Of a stretch of DNA of 64,000 nucleotides, positions 34,770 to 43,738 are shown piece by piece. The position numbers and the translations under genes were made by a program. Under the pieces are notes generated by a model. That model did no database searches. It saw only the letters and a program-made list of their open reading frames with translations, and was not told the DNA's origin. The DNA comes from Tabrizicola thermarum (GTDB taxonomy: Bacteria; Pseudomonadota; Alphaproteobacteria; Rhodobacterales; Rhodobacteraceae). The stretch lies in NCBI RefSeq assembly GCF_003574395.1, contig NZ_QMJY01000013.1, positions 62,001 to 126,000 of the forward strand, given 5' to 3'. Position 1 is the stretch's first letter; the number at the start of each line of letters is the position of its first letter.

Positions 34770-35645
34770 TCAGCGGCTGGCCCGCCAGGCGGACACCAGC
34801 CCCGCCGCCGCGATCAGCGCCATGCCGGCGAAGCCAAGCGCATCCGGGATCTGCTGGAACACCAGCCAGCCAAGACCTATCGCAAAGGCGATGTGCATGT
34901 AGTTGACCGGAGCGAGAGTGGCGGCCGGGGCCTCGCGGTAGGCCGAAGTCAGAAGAAGGTGGCCAACGGTCGCGCAGGTGCCGTAGGCGAGGATCAGGCC
35001 GATGTCGGGCAGGGTCGGCATCGATTCGCCCCCGATGACCAGAGTCGCGCCCACCGAGAGGACCGAGCCGACCAGCGCGGTGTGGAACAGGAGAGCCATC
35101 GTCGTCTCGGTCCGCGTCAGGATGCGGGTCAGAAGGTGGTAGCCGGTGCCGAGGATGGCGTTGATGAGGCAGAGGGCGACGCCCCAGGGGTCAAGACCGC
35201 TGCCGGGCCGCGCAATCAGAAGGACGCCCATGAAGCCGAGCGCAGCGCAGAGCCAGCCGATCGGCGGCACCCGCTCGCCCAGGATCGGCCCGGAGGCAAG
35301 CATCAGCAGGACGGGGGTGATGTAGATGAGCGCCACCGTCTCGGCCACCGGCATCACGCGCAGCGACAGCAGCATGGTCACGGTCGCGACGGCAAGCAGA
35401 AGGCCGCGCAACAGGACGAGGCCGGTGCGGTTCGTGGCCCAGACCGCGCTGCGGTGGCGGGGCCACATGGCGACAACCACGAGGACGAGGTTGATGAGGT
35501 AGCGCGCCGAAAGCACCATCGTCGCGGCGTAAAGCATCGACAGGTGCTTGCCGAGCGTGTCTCCGGTGGCGAAGAGGAGCGTGGCCGCCACGACCAGCGC
35601 GACGCCCTTGAGCGGAGTTCCTGCCTGCACGACGGTCCGGGTCAA
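34770..35645 (-). CDS. EamA/DMT-family transporter
   Basis: A 291-residue protein with ten predicted membrane helices in two EamA repeats, the drug/metabolite transporter plan. The likely start is a TTG at 35645 that forms TTGA with the stop of the upstream 53-residue gene. The substrate is unknown; the family exports amino acids, sugars and other metabolites. It is one of four such permeases in the window (others at 50241, 51202 and 53819). Confidence 0.85.
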   Translation of the reverse strand: MTRTVVQAGTPLKGVALVVAATLLFATGDTLGKHLSMLYAATMVLSARYLINLVLVVVAMWPRHRSAVWATNRTGLVLLRGLLLAVATVTMLLSLRVMPVAETVALIYITPVLLMLASGPILGERVPPIGWLCAALGFMGVLLIARPGSGLDPWGVALCLINAILGTGYHLLTRILTRTETTMALLFHTALVGSVLSVGATLVIGGESMPTLPDIGLILAYGTCATVGHLLLTSAYREAPAATLAPVNYMHIAFAIGLGWLVFQQIPDALGFAGMALIAAAGLVSAWRASR

Positions 35646-35803
35646 TTCGGGGCTAAGACCCGGAGAGCGAAAAGCACGGTGCCGCTGGCGATCGGCAGGT
35701 CGCGGCTGCGCTGCGGCGTGACATCCTCGAGCGGCAGGCCGCGGGCCCCGATCCCGGCAAAGCGCCTGAAATGAACGGCCCGGAAAAGCCAGGTGGCGGG
35801 CAT
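35642..35803 (-). CDS. Small hypothetical protein coupled to the EamA permease
   Basis: A 53-residue basic protein (MPATWLFRAVHFRRFAGIG at the N-terminus, ending VLFALRVLAPN) that I do not recognise. Its TGA overlaps the TTG start of the permease, so its main role may be to couple translation. It may also be spurious; it has no family match that I can name. Confidence 0.4.
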   Translation of the reverse strand: MPATWLFRAVHFRRFAGIGARGLPLEDVTPQRSRDLPIASGTVLFALRVLAPN

Positions 35804-35949
35804 TGTCGGTTCTCCTGTCCCGGTCGGAACAGCCTTAGGCCATTCCTCGGGCCCGGCCAATGGCAAAGGGTGCCGGCAAGGTCGCCATGGGCTGTGCCCC
35901 GACCGACGAGACGCGGCCGTCGCGCGAGGCCCCCCCCCGAACAGAGATC

Positions 35950-35976
35950 GGCCCGTGGGGGGAGGTCCCACGGGCC
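35950..35976 (-). terminator. Hairpin after amtB
   Basis: A 10-bp perfect stem (GGCCCGTGGG with CCCACGGGCC) and a 7-base loop lie 55 bases after the amtB stop. There is no long T tract on the minus strand, but the stem is strong. Confidence 0.6.
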
Positions 35977-36031
35977 GTCTTCGGTCCGGCGGCGGACCAG
36001 GCGGGAGGAGCAACCGCCGCCGGGTCGTGTC

Positions 36032-37408
36032 TTACGAGTGGTAGGCCTGTTCGCCGTGGCTGACGAGGTCGAGGCCCTGACGCTCGGTATCGCTGTCCAC
36101 CCTGAGGCCGATGGTCATGTCGACCAGCTTGTAGGCGATGAAGGACACCACGCCCGACCAGACGATGGTGATGAGGACGCCCTCGATCTGGATCCAGAGC
36201 TGGGCCATCATCGCGTAGTCGTCGCCCTTGACCCCGCCGAAGGCCGCGGCCGAGAATACGCCGGTCAGAACCGCGCCGACGATGCCGCCGATGCCGTGGA
36301 CGCCGAAGACGTCCAGGCTGTCGTCATAGCCCATCTTCTGCTTCACCGTGGTCACGAAGAAGTAGCAGACGAACGAGACGATCACGCCAAGGAGGATCGC
36401 CCCCATCGGGCCGATGGTGCCGCAGGCCGGAGTGACGGCGACGAGGCCCGCCACCATGCCCGAGGCGGCACCCAGCATCGAGGCCTTGCCGCGGGCCATG
36501 CCTTCAATGGCCGCCCAGGTCAGGGTCGCTGCCGCCGTGGCGATGAAGGTGTTGATCATCGCGAGGGTGGCCCCGCCGTTGGCTTCGAGGTTGGAGCCGA
36601 CGTTGAAGCCGAACCAGCCGACCCAGAGCATCGAGGCGCCGATCATGGTCATGACCATGGAATGCGGGGCCATGTTGTCCTTGCCGAAGCCGACGCGCTT
36701 GCCGATCACCAGGCAGCCGACAAGGGCCGCGATCCCGGCGTTGATGTGCACCACGGTGCCGCCGGCAAAGTCGATGGCGCCCTTGACGAAGAGATAGCCG
36801 TTCGCGTCCCAGACCATGTGGGCGATCGGGAAGTAGGAGAAGGTGCCCCAGAGGACCGAAAATGCGATGACGGCCTTGAACTTCACGCGTTCCGCAAAGG
36901 CGCCGATGATGAGGGCGGGGGTGATCGCGGCGAAGGTCATCTGGAAGACGATGAAGAGGTATTCCGGGATGACGTAGCCCGCCGAGAAGGTCGCGGCCAT
37001 GCTGTCGGCGGTAACGCCGGAGAGGAAGAGTTTCGCGGTGCCGCCCCACCAGGGCGAGGTCGAGCCGCCGAAGGCGAAGGAGTAGCCGTAGATCACCCAG
37101 ACGATCATCATCACGCAGGCGACGGTCGTGGTCTGCATCAGGATCGACAGCATGTTCTTGGCCCGCACGAGGCCGCCGTAGAACAGCGCGAGGCCCGGCA
37201 GGGTCATGAAGAGGACGAGGACCGTCGCGATCATCATCCAGCTGACGTCGCCCTTGTCCATCACGGGGACGACTTCGGCGGCGGCCTCTGCGACGGCTTC
37301 GGTCGCCTCGGCAGTCGCGTCCTGCGCCCAGGCGGGCAGGCCGGCGAAAAGCGACGCGGCCAGCGCGCCGGCAAGCGTTCTCGGGCCAAGTTTCGTTTCG
37401 AGTTTCAT
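36032..37408 (-). CDS. amtB: Ammonium transporter AmtB
   Basis: A 458-residue ammonium channel. It starts with a signal peptide (LAGALAASLFAGLPAWAQ) and has a long Ala/Glu-rich stretch before 11 membrane helices. Family segments include FMTLPGLALFYGGLVRAKN, and the twin pore histidines are within FGVHGIGGIVGAVLTG and PIAHMVWD-type helices. The start at 37408 (MKLETKLGP) fits the signal. It follows glnK by 28 bases in one unit, the canonical glnK-amtB pair, so expression should respond to nitrogen. Confidence 0.96.
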   Translation of the reverse strand: MKLETKLGPRTLAGALAASLFAGLPAWAQDATAEATEAVAEAAAEVVPVMDKGDVSWMMIATVLVLFMTLPGLALFYGGLVRAKNMLSILMQTTTVACVMMIVWVIYGYSFAFGGSTSPWWGGTAKLFLSGVTADSMAATFSAGYVIPEYLFIVFQMTFAAITPALIIGAFAERVKFKAVIAFSVLWGTFSYFPIAHMVWDANGYLFVKGAIDFAGGTVVHINAGIAALVGCLVIGKRVGFGKDNMAPHSMVMTMIGASMLWVGWFGFNVGSNLEANGGATLAMINTFIATAAATLTWAAIEGMARGKASMLGAASGMVAGLVAVTPACGTIGPMGAILLGVIVSFVCYFFVTTVKQKMGYDDSLDVFGVHGIGGIVGAVLTGVFSAAAFGGVKGDDYAMMAQLWIQIEGVLITIVWSGVVSFIAYKLVDMTIGLRVDSDTERQGLDLVSHGEQAYHS

Positions 37409-37436
37409 GTCAGGTATACCCCTTTCCCCCGCCGCG

Positions 37437-37775
37437 TCAGAGCGCGTCGTCATCGGTTTCGCCGGTGCGGACCCGCACGGCATGTTCAACGTCCAGCACG
37501 AAGATCTTTCCGTCGCCGATCTTGTCGGTCCTGGCGGTCTTCTGGATCGTGGTCACGACCTGGTCCGCCAGCGCATCGGAGACGACGATTTCCAGCCGGA
37601 CCTTCGGCACGAAGTTCACGGCATATTCGGCGCCGCGGTAGATTTCGGTGTGACCGGACTGGCTGCCGAACCCCTTGATCTCGGTCACCATCATGCCCCT
37701 GACACCGATGGCGGTCAGAGCCTCGCGGACCTCCTCGAGCTTGAACGGTTTGATTGCTGCAATGATGAGCTTCAC
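37437..37775 (-). CDS. glnK: PII nitrogen regulatory protein GlnK
   Basis: A 112-residue PII protein that blocks AmtB when nitrogen is plentiful and reports 2-oxoglutarate and ATP. The N-terminus is KLIIAAIKPFKLEEVREAL; the T-loop GFGSQSGHTEIYRGAEY carries the uridylylation Tyr that GlnD would modify; GDGKIFVLDVEHAVRVRTGE is the usual C-terminus. The start is GTG at 37775 with GAGGGG upstream. An ATG 16 codons earlier is less like the family. Confidence 0.95.
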   Translation of the reverse strand: MKLIIAAIKPFKLEEVREALTAIGVRGMMVTEIKGFGSQSGHTEIYRGAEYAVNFVPKVRLEIVVSDALADQVVTTIQKTARTDKIGDGKIFVLDVEHAVRVRTGETDDDAL

Positions 37776-37896
37776 GGTGTTCCCCTCTGTTCTCTGGCAG
37801 GCTCCCAGGGGTGGGACCTTCAAGCGTCATGAGGCAGGGCAATGCTGCGGCCGCACAAGAATTGGTCGGCGGAAGACGCGCAGGACGCGGGTCCTG

Positions 37897-37913
37897 GTGC
37901 ACATTTTTTGCAC
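37897..37913. promoter_or_regulatory. Inverted repeat GTGCA-7-TGCAC upstream of glnK
   Basis: A perfect 5-bp inverted repeat around an AT-rich 7-base spacer, 122 bases before the glnK start. It is a candidate site for a nitrogen regulator such as NtrC, whose half-sites also contain GTGCA/TGCAC but in the opposite order. On the minus strand, a GG-N10-GC pair in 37839-37852 could be a weak sigma-54 promoter. Confidence 0.4.
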
Positions 37914-38065
37914 TTGTTTTGGCTTTTGCCTGTCTATTGGGCATGTTCGGGATGCGAATCGTGGTCCCTCTGCCTTCGCTTTCCCGACGATCCGGGATAT
38001 TGTGCGCGGCAATCGGGTCGGAACGGCCCCAACGATGACCCTGGTCACGAGTGGCAAGAGCAGGC

Positions 38066-40381
38066 ATGGCAACTGGATACCGGGGGCGCGGCCCCCTTGT
38101 CGCGGACAAGAGATATGCGGGCTCCCGGTCGGGGGGGTCTTCGGGTGGCTCGGGGGGCGGTCCGCGCAAGCCTGCGTCACCGACTCCTCCCAAGTCGCCG
38201 CGACGGCGGACGGCACGACCGGCGCGCAAGCATGGGCTGGTAATGGGCCTGATCCTGGCGGTCTGGCGGGTGCTGTGGGGCATTGCCTGGCGCGCGACGG
38301 CCATCGGCGCGCTGATCCTGGGCGGATTCGTCTGGTATTATTACGCCCAGCTGCCGAAGCTGGAGGATCTGGTCGACGGGCGCGCGCGGGGGTCAGTCAC
38401 CATGCTGGACCGCAATGGCGAGGTCTTCGCCTGGCGGGGCGAGACGTTCGGCGGGATGGTGACGGCGGACAGCGTGTCCCGCTATCTGCACGATGCGGTG
38501 GTGGCGACCGAGGACAAGCGGTTCTACTGGCATTTCGGCATCAGCCCGCGCGGGATCGCCAGCGCGATCCGCATCAACCTGGCCGAGGGCCGCGGACCCT
38601 TCGAGGGCAACGGCGGGTCGACCATCACCCAGCAGACGGCCAAGCTGCTGTGCCTTGGCGTGCAGTGGGACCCCAAGCTCTGGAAGTCCGAAGCGGACTA
38701 CGAAAAGGACTGCCGCAAGGGCGGGATCTGGCGCAAGCTGAAGGAAGTCCCCTTCGCCATGGCGATGGAGGCGAAGTATTCCAAGGAAGAGATCCTGACG
38801 ATCTACTTCAACCGCGCCTATCTGGGCGCGGGCGCGCGCGGGTTCGAGGCGGCGGCGCATCGCTATTTCGGCAAGTCGGCCAAGGATGTCAGCGCAGCTG
38901 AAGCCGCGATGCTGGCGGGCCTGCTCAAGGCGCCCTCGACCTATGCGCCGACGGCCAGCCTGAAGCGGGCGCAGGACCGGGCGGCGGTCGTGATCGGGCT
39001 GATGGAGGATCAGGGCTATCTGACCAAGGCCGAGGCCGATGAGGCCCGGGCAAATCCGGCGGTCCTGTCGAAGGCGGCCAAGCAGAAGGCGGGCGGCTAT
39101 TTCGCCGACTGGGTGATGGAGACGACGCCCGACTATCTGGGGCGCGACACGACCGAGGACGTCATCATCAAGACGACGCTGGATCAGGAGATCCAGAAGA
39201 AGGCCGAGGAAGCGCTGGCCTATATCTTCGAAACCAAGGTCAAGGCAGGCTCCGAGGCGCAGGCGGCGATCGTGGTGATGAGCGCGGACGGTGCGGTCAG
39301 GGCGATGGTCGGCGGGCGCAAGACGCCGAATGCGGGGGATTTCAACCGCGCGACGCAGGCGGTGCGGCAGACCGGATCGACTTTCAAGCCCTTCGTCTAT
39401 GCCGTGGCGATGGATCTGGGCTACAGCCCGCTGGACTATGTCGATGACTCGCCCCTGTGCATCTACACGCCCGGCTCGGGCGACTGGTGTCCGCAGAACT
39501 ACGACAGGCAGTTCAAGGGCCGGATCACCCTGACGCAGGCGCTGGCCGAAAGCCGGAACATCCCGGCCGTCCGGGTGTCCGAGGCGGTGGGACGTGACCT
39601 TGTGAAGCAGGTGGCGACGGATTTCGGCCTGGCGCAGAACTTCGCCAACGGCCCCGCTCTGGCGCTGGGGGTGTCGGAATCGACGCTGCTCGACATGACA
39701 GGGGCTTTCGCGGGCATCCTGAACGGCGGGTCTTCGGTCACGCCCTACGGGTTCGAGTCCCTGACGCTGAAGGGGATGGACGAGCCCCTGTTCGGCGCGG
39801 GCGGAGGGATCGGGGAGCGCGTGATCAGCGAAAAGGCCGCGCGGGCCCTGACCTACATGATGACCGAGGTGCTGAAGTCGGGCACCGGAGGCCGGGCGCG
39901 GCTGAAGGACCGCGAGGCGGCGGGCAAGACCGGCACAACGCAAAGCGCGCGGGATGCGTGGTTCGTGGGGTTCACCGCGGATTATGTGGTGGGCGTCTGG
40001 ATGGGCTATGACGACAACCGTCCGCTGAGCGGAGTGACCGGTGGCGGCCTGCCGGCGGAAATCTGGCATGAGGTGATGGTGCGGATCAACGAGGGCGTAC
40101 CGGCCAGGCCGCTGATGACCGAGATCCCGGACTCCACCTACGTGCCGATCGACCCGAGCACGACCGAAGGCGCGATCACGGCCGAGGACGTGCCCTATTT
40201 CGACGACCCCAACGCGCCATCCTACGACGAGGTCTATGTCGACCCGCTGACCGGCGAGAACATCCCCGTCTACAACGGAGCGCCGCCCCAGGGCGCGGTG
40301 CTGGAAGGCCCGGTGTCGGGCGGCGGGTTTGCGGACGATCTGGCCGGGCAGATCGACCAGCTTCTGGGCAACGGGAACTGA
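38066..40381 (+). CDS. Bifunctional penicillin-binding protein 1A (glycosyltransferase/transpeptidase)
   Basis: A 771-residue class A PBP. A basic Ser/Gly/Pro-rich cytoplasmic tail of about 60 residues precedes the single membrane helix (residues about 58-90). The glycosyltransferase domain has VVATEDKRFYWHFGISPRG and GNGGSTITQQTAKLL; the transpeptidase has the active Ser in RQTGSTFKPFVYAV, SRN and KTGTT. It polymerises and crosslinks peptidoglycan. I use the ATG at 38066 (MATGYRGRGPLVADKRY); a GTG at 38051 is also in frame. Confidence 0.95.
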   Translation: MATGYRGRGPLVADKRYAGSRSGGSSGGSGGGPRKPASPTPPKSPRRRTARPARKHGLVMGLILAVWRVLWGIAWRATAIGALILGGFVWYYYAQLPKLEDLVDGRARGSVTMLDRNGEVFAWRGETFGGMVTADSVSRYLHDAVVATEDKRFYWHFGISPRGIASAIRINLAEGRGPFEGNGGSTITQQTAKLLCLGVQWDPKLWKSEADYEKDCRKGGIWRKLKEVPFAMAMEAKYSKEEILTIYFNRAYLGAGARGFEAAAHRYFGKSAKDVSAAEAAMLAGLLKAPSTYAPTASLKRAQDRAAVVIGLMEDQGYLTKAEADEARANPAVLSKAAKQKAGGYFADWVMETTPDYLGRDTTEDVIIKTTLDQEIQKKAEEALAYIFETKVKAGSEAQAAIVVMSADGAVRAMVGGRKTPNAGDFNRATQAVRQTGSTFKPFVYAVAMDLGYSPLDYVDDSPLCIYTPGSGDWCPQNYDRQFKGRITLTQALAESRNIPAVRVSEAVGRDLVKQVATDFGLAQNFANGPALALGVSESTLLDMTGAFAGILNGGSSVTPYGFESLTLKGMDEPLFGAGGGIGERVISEKAARALTYMMTEVLKSGTGGRARLKDREAAGKTGTTQSARDAWFVGFTADYVVGVWMGYDDNRPLSGVTGGGLPAEIWHEVMVRINEGVPARPLMTEIPDSTYVPIDPSTTEGAITAEDVPYFDDPNAPSYDEVYVDPLTGENIPVYNGAPPQGAVLEGPVSGGGFADDLAGQIDQLLGNGN

Positions 40382-40473
40382 CGCAGGCAGACCGGTCACC
40401 GGAGTGCGCGAAACCTGGGGGCCGGACCCTGTGCGGCTGTGTCGCGATTTCCCTGCGGAAACCGGTTCCGCGG

Positions 40474-41082
40474 TCAGAGGGTCCTGAGATCCGCGATCAG
40501 CCGGTCGAGGTCGCCGCCGCGCTGGTCCAGCAGCGCGCCCATCTCGGCCCGTTCCGAGGACAGCATGTTCACGCCCTCGATGATGATGTTGAAGAACAGG
40601 CTCTTGCCGGACTTGTCGGACACATGCCAGCGCACTTCGAACGGCTGCTGCCCCTTCAGGCGCGCGGTCGAGACGACCTCGAAGTAGCTTTTCAGCGCCT
40701 TCGCCTCGGCAACGTCGATGCGTCCGCCCTGGAACTCGCGGAAGCGGCGGCCGTATTTGCGGCTGATATAGCCCTGGAAGGCCGTGGTAAAGGCGGAAAG
40801 CTGCGCTTTCGACGCCGACCGGGCGGCAGTCCCGAGAACCGACCGCGCGATCGTCGGCACATCGGCATAGCGGACGAACAGCTGTTCGAAATCCTTCAGC
40901 ATCGCGCTTTCCGACTTGCCGGAATTGATGATCCCGTTGATATCGGCGACCGTCCTGTCGACCAGCTGCTTGGCCGCCTCTGCCGTCAGGGCCAGGGCCG
41001 GGCGCGGGAGCGCCGTCAGGGCCGCAGCGGCCGCCAGTGCCACCGCAAAGCCGCGGCGCGAGAAGGTGGGATCATTCGGCAT
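40474..41082 (-). CDS. mlaC: MlaC-family phospholipid-binding periplasmic protein
   Basis: A 202-residue protein with a possible Tat signal (DPTFSRRGFAVALAAAAALTALPRPALA). The mature part is the Ttg2D/MlaC fold with FVRYADVPTIARSVLGTAAR and FQGYISRKYGRRFREFQGG. MlaC carries phospholipids between outer-membrane MlaA and the inner-membrane MlaFEDB complex, keeping outer-membrane asymmetry. It starts inside the end of mlaA (11-base overlap). The MlaFED genes are not in the window. Confidence 0.9.
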   Translation of the reverse strand: MPNDPTFSRRGFAVALAAAAALTALPRPALALTAEAAKQLVDRTVADINGIINSGKSESAMLKDFEQLFVRYADVPTIARSVLGTAARSASKAQLSAFTTAFQGYISRKYGRRFREFQGGRIDVAEAKALKSYFEVVSTARLKGQQPFEVRWHVSDKSGKSLFFNIIIEGVNMLSSERAEMGALLDQRGGDLDRLIADLRTL

Positions 41083-41845
41083 AGGGGTCCTCATAGGGGT
41101 CGATGAATGCGTCGTCGCCGCCCTCTGCCGCCTTGCCCCGCGACAGCGTGAACCGCCGGTTCTGAAGGTAGAGGAGCCGCGCCTGGGCATAGCTGTCCGC
41201 ACTGTCATATAGGATCGAATCCACCGTCGCCGAGAAGCGCGACCGATCACCAAGCCGTGAGAAGAGCCGGATGCCCAGCGCCGCAGTCGCCTCGCGCACC
41301 GGCAACGCCCGGTTGACCGGGTCCAGCGCGGTGTCCACGATGATCCCCACCGTGTCGCGCAGGGTCGAGGGTCCGGCCAGCGGCAGTTCCAGATAGGGGC
41401 CCTCGCCGACCCCCCAGACGTGGAGCGTCTCGCCAAAGTCGGTGGGCTTGCCCTCCAGCCCGGCTTCCGAGGCGACATCCAGCAGCCCCGCCAGCCCGAA
41501 GGTCAGGTTGACCCCCAGGCGCAGGGTGTTCTGCGCGGCGTCGGCCAGCCGCAGTTGCAGCAGGTTGTTGGCGATGTCGCCCGGCAGGGCCAGCGTGCCG
41601 GCCAGGTTGTCGACGCCGCGCCGGATGGGTTCGGGCACGCTGCCCACGCCCTGCGACGCCGGAGCGACCAGCCCGCGGTCCACCGCCTTGTTGAACCCGT
41701 GCACTTGGCGGTTGACCGGTTCGAACGGGTCGTTGATCGCCGTCGGTCCCGAGGGCGCAGCGCAGCCCGCCGCAAGGCAGGCCGAGACCGCAAGGGCGTA
41801 AATCGGCGGCAGACGCCCTGAAATCAACGGAATCTTCAGACCCAT
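41072..41845 (-). CDS. mlaA: MlaA (VacJ) outer-membrane lipoprotein
   Basis: A 257-residue lipoprotein. The signal ends in LAAGC (Cys about 28). The mature part has NDPFEPVNRQVHGFNKAVDRG and FGETLHVWGVGEGPYLELPLAGPSTLRDTVG, the MlaA signature. It removes phospholipids from the outer leaflet of the outer membrane and hands them to MlaC. Start chosen at 41845 for the lipoprotein signal. Divergent from the secretion gene at 41987. Confidence 0.93.
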   Translation of the reverse strand: MGLKIPLISGRLPPIYALAVSACLAAGCAAPSGPTAINDPFEPVNRQVHGFNKAVDRGLVAPASQGVGSVPEPIRRGVDNLAGTLALPGDIANNLLQLRLADAAQNTLRLGVNLTFGLAGLLDVASEAGLEGKPTDFGETLHVWGVGEGPYLELPLAGPSTLRDTVGIIVDTALDPVNRALPVREATAALGIRLFSRLGDRSRFSATVDSILYDSADSYAQARLLYLQNRRFTLSRGKAAEGGDDAFIDPYEDPYAE

Positions 41846-41986
41846 TTCCCTACTGTCCGGCACAAGTGCCGCGAACGATAGTCTTCGGCAACCATGAGCC
41901 AAGGCATAAGACCGCAGTTTGACCATGACAACGGCCAAACGTGTCCGATGCGCTGCTCATGGCGGGAAGGCGCCAAGGAAGAACCG

Positions 41987-43738
41987 ATGTTCCAGACCGC
42001 CAGCGATGCGACCAGGATCATGCCCGGCCCGGGCGAACTTGCCGCCGCACGCGCGGCCTCGGGGCAGGCGCTGGTGACGGCCTTCCTGTTCTCGGCGCTG
42101 GTCAACCTGCTGACGCTGACGGCGCCGCTGTACATGCTTCAGGTCTATGATCGCGTGCTGGTGTCGCGGTCGGAAGAGACTCTGCTCGCGCTGTCGCTGC
42201 TGATGACCTTCCTGTTCCTGGTCATGGGGGTGCTGGACTATGCCCGGGGCCGGATCATGGCGCGGATCGGCGCGCGGTTGCAGGAACAGCTCGACCCGCG
42301 CGTCCTGTCGGCGGCCTTCCGGCGGCTGACCGTGGCGCCGCAGGACCTGGCCGCGCTGGCCGCACAGCGCGATCTGGATGCCATCGCGCGGTTCTGGGCC
42401 TCGCCCGTGGCGCTGGCGCTTTGCGATGCACCCTGGGCGCCGGTCTTCTTGGCGGCGATCTTCGTCTTCCACCCCTGGCTCGGCTGTCTGGCACTTGCGG
42501 GCGCGCTGGTGATCCTGGGGGCAAGCTGGAGGAACCAGCTCGCCACGGGCGGTCCGTTGCAGGCGTCCGCGTTGGCCAGCCTCGCCGCCGAGCGGCAGGC
42601 CGAAAGCCTGAAGCAGGACTCCGAACTGGTGCAATCGCTGGGCATGGCCGGAGCGGCCTTTGCCCGGCTGAAGGCGCGCCGCGATGTCGCGCTCGACGCC
42701 GGGTTGCAGGCGTCGGATTCGGCGGGCCGCTATTCGGTGCTGATCAAGACGTTCCGCCTGTTCCTGCAATCGGCGATGCTGGGGCTGGCGGCCTGGCTGG
42801 TCCTGAGGCAGGAACTGTCGGCGGGGGCGATGATTGCCGCCTCGATCCTGATGGGCCGCGCCTTGCAGCCGCTGGAGCAGGCTGTGGCCCAGTGGTCCGT
42901 CGTCACCCGGGCGCGGCAGGCAAGGACCCGGCTTGGCGGACTTCTGGCCGACGCCCCGCCGTCGCCGCCCCGCACCGACCTGCCCCGCCCCAGGCCTCTG
43001 GTCGAGGTGCAGGCCCTGACGGTGGTGCCGCCCGGCGGCAGTGCTCCTGTGCTGCGCAACCTGACCTTTACCCTGCCGCCCGGCCAGGCGCTGGGGGTGA
43101 TCGGGCCGTCGGGGTCGGGGAAATCCTCGCTCGCGCGGGCGCTGACCGGGGTCTGGCGACCGGCCTCGGGCCGGATCCGGCTGGATGGCGCGACGCTGGA
43201 CCAGTACGATCCGGACAGGCTGGGCGGCTACCTTGGCTATCTGCCGCAGCGGGTCACGCTGTTCGACGGCACCGTCGCGGACAACATCGCGCGCCTGCAT
43301 CCGGGCGCGGATGCGGCGGCCGTGGTCGCTGCGGCGAAGGCGGCGGCGGCGCATGACATGATCCTCAAACTGCCGAACGGCTATGACACGCAGGTCGCAA
43401 CGATGGGCAGCCAGCTGTCGGGCGGCCAGATCCAGCGCATCGGGCTGGCGCGGGCGCTGTTCGGCGATCCTGTCCTGCTGATCCTGGACGAGCCGAACGC
43501 GAATCTCGACAACGAAGGGTCGATCGCGCTGAACACCGCGATCCGCACGGCCAAGGCGCGCGGGGCCTCGGTTCTCATCATGGCGCATCGCCCGGCGGCG
43601 ATACAGGAGTGTGATCTGCTGCTGGTCATGCACGAAGGGGCCGCGGCGGCCTTCGGGCCAAGGGATTCGGTCCTGCGTGAGGCGATGCGCAACGCAGGCC
43701 CTGTCGTGCGGTCGCCGCTGTCGGGGGGCGTGGCATGA
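41987..43738 (+). CDS. Type I secretion ABC permease/ATPase (PrtD/PrsD family)
   Basis: A 583-residue exporter with an N-terminal six-helix membrane domain and a C-terminal ATPase domain: Walker A GPSGSGKSSLARAL near residue 374, signature QLSGGQIQRIGLARAL near 485, Walker B LLILDEPNANLD near 504. This is the PrtD/PrsD type that exports RTX-like proteins through a TolC channel together with the next gene. ATG chosen at 41987, with AGGAAG just upstream; an in-frame start at 41894 is less likely. No RTX substrate or TolC gene is visible. Confidence 0.93.
   Translation: MFQTASDATRIMPGPGELAAARAASGQALVTAFLFSALVNLLTLTAPLYMLQVYDRVLVSRSEETLLALSLLMTFLFLVMGVLDYARGRIMARIGARLQEQLDPRVLSAAFRRLTVAPQDLAALAAQRDLDAIARFWASPVALALCDAPWAPVFLAAIFVFHPWLGCLALAGALVILGASWRNQLATGGPLQASALASLAAERQAESLKQDSELVQSLGMAGAAFARLKARRDVALDAGLQASDSAGRYSVLIKTFRLFLQSAMLGLAAWLVLRQELSAGAMIAASILMGRALQPLEQAVAQWSVVTRARQARTRLGGLLADAPPSPPRTDLPRPRPLVEVQALTVVPPGGSAPVLRNLTFTLPPGQALGVIGPSGSGKSSLARALTGVWRPASGRIRLDGATLDQYDPDRLGGYLGYLPQRVTLFDGTVADNIARLHPGADAAAVVAAAKAAAAHDMILKLPNGYDTQVATMGSQLSGGQIQRIGLARALFGDPVLLILDEPNANLDNEGSIALNTAIRTAKARGASVLIMAHRPAAIQECDLLLVMHEGAAAAFGPRDSVLREAMRNAGPVVRSPLSGGVA

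Noticed and set aside
34770-36013. A longer start for the 53-residue gene beginning at 36013
   Set aside because: The extension crosses the amtB hairpin and a run of C and has no protein-like composition.
37811-38038. A 75-residue membrane-like frame between glnK and the PBP gene
   Set aside because: It has one hydrophobic stretch but no ribosome site or family match, and it overlaps the probable promoter region of glnK.
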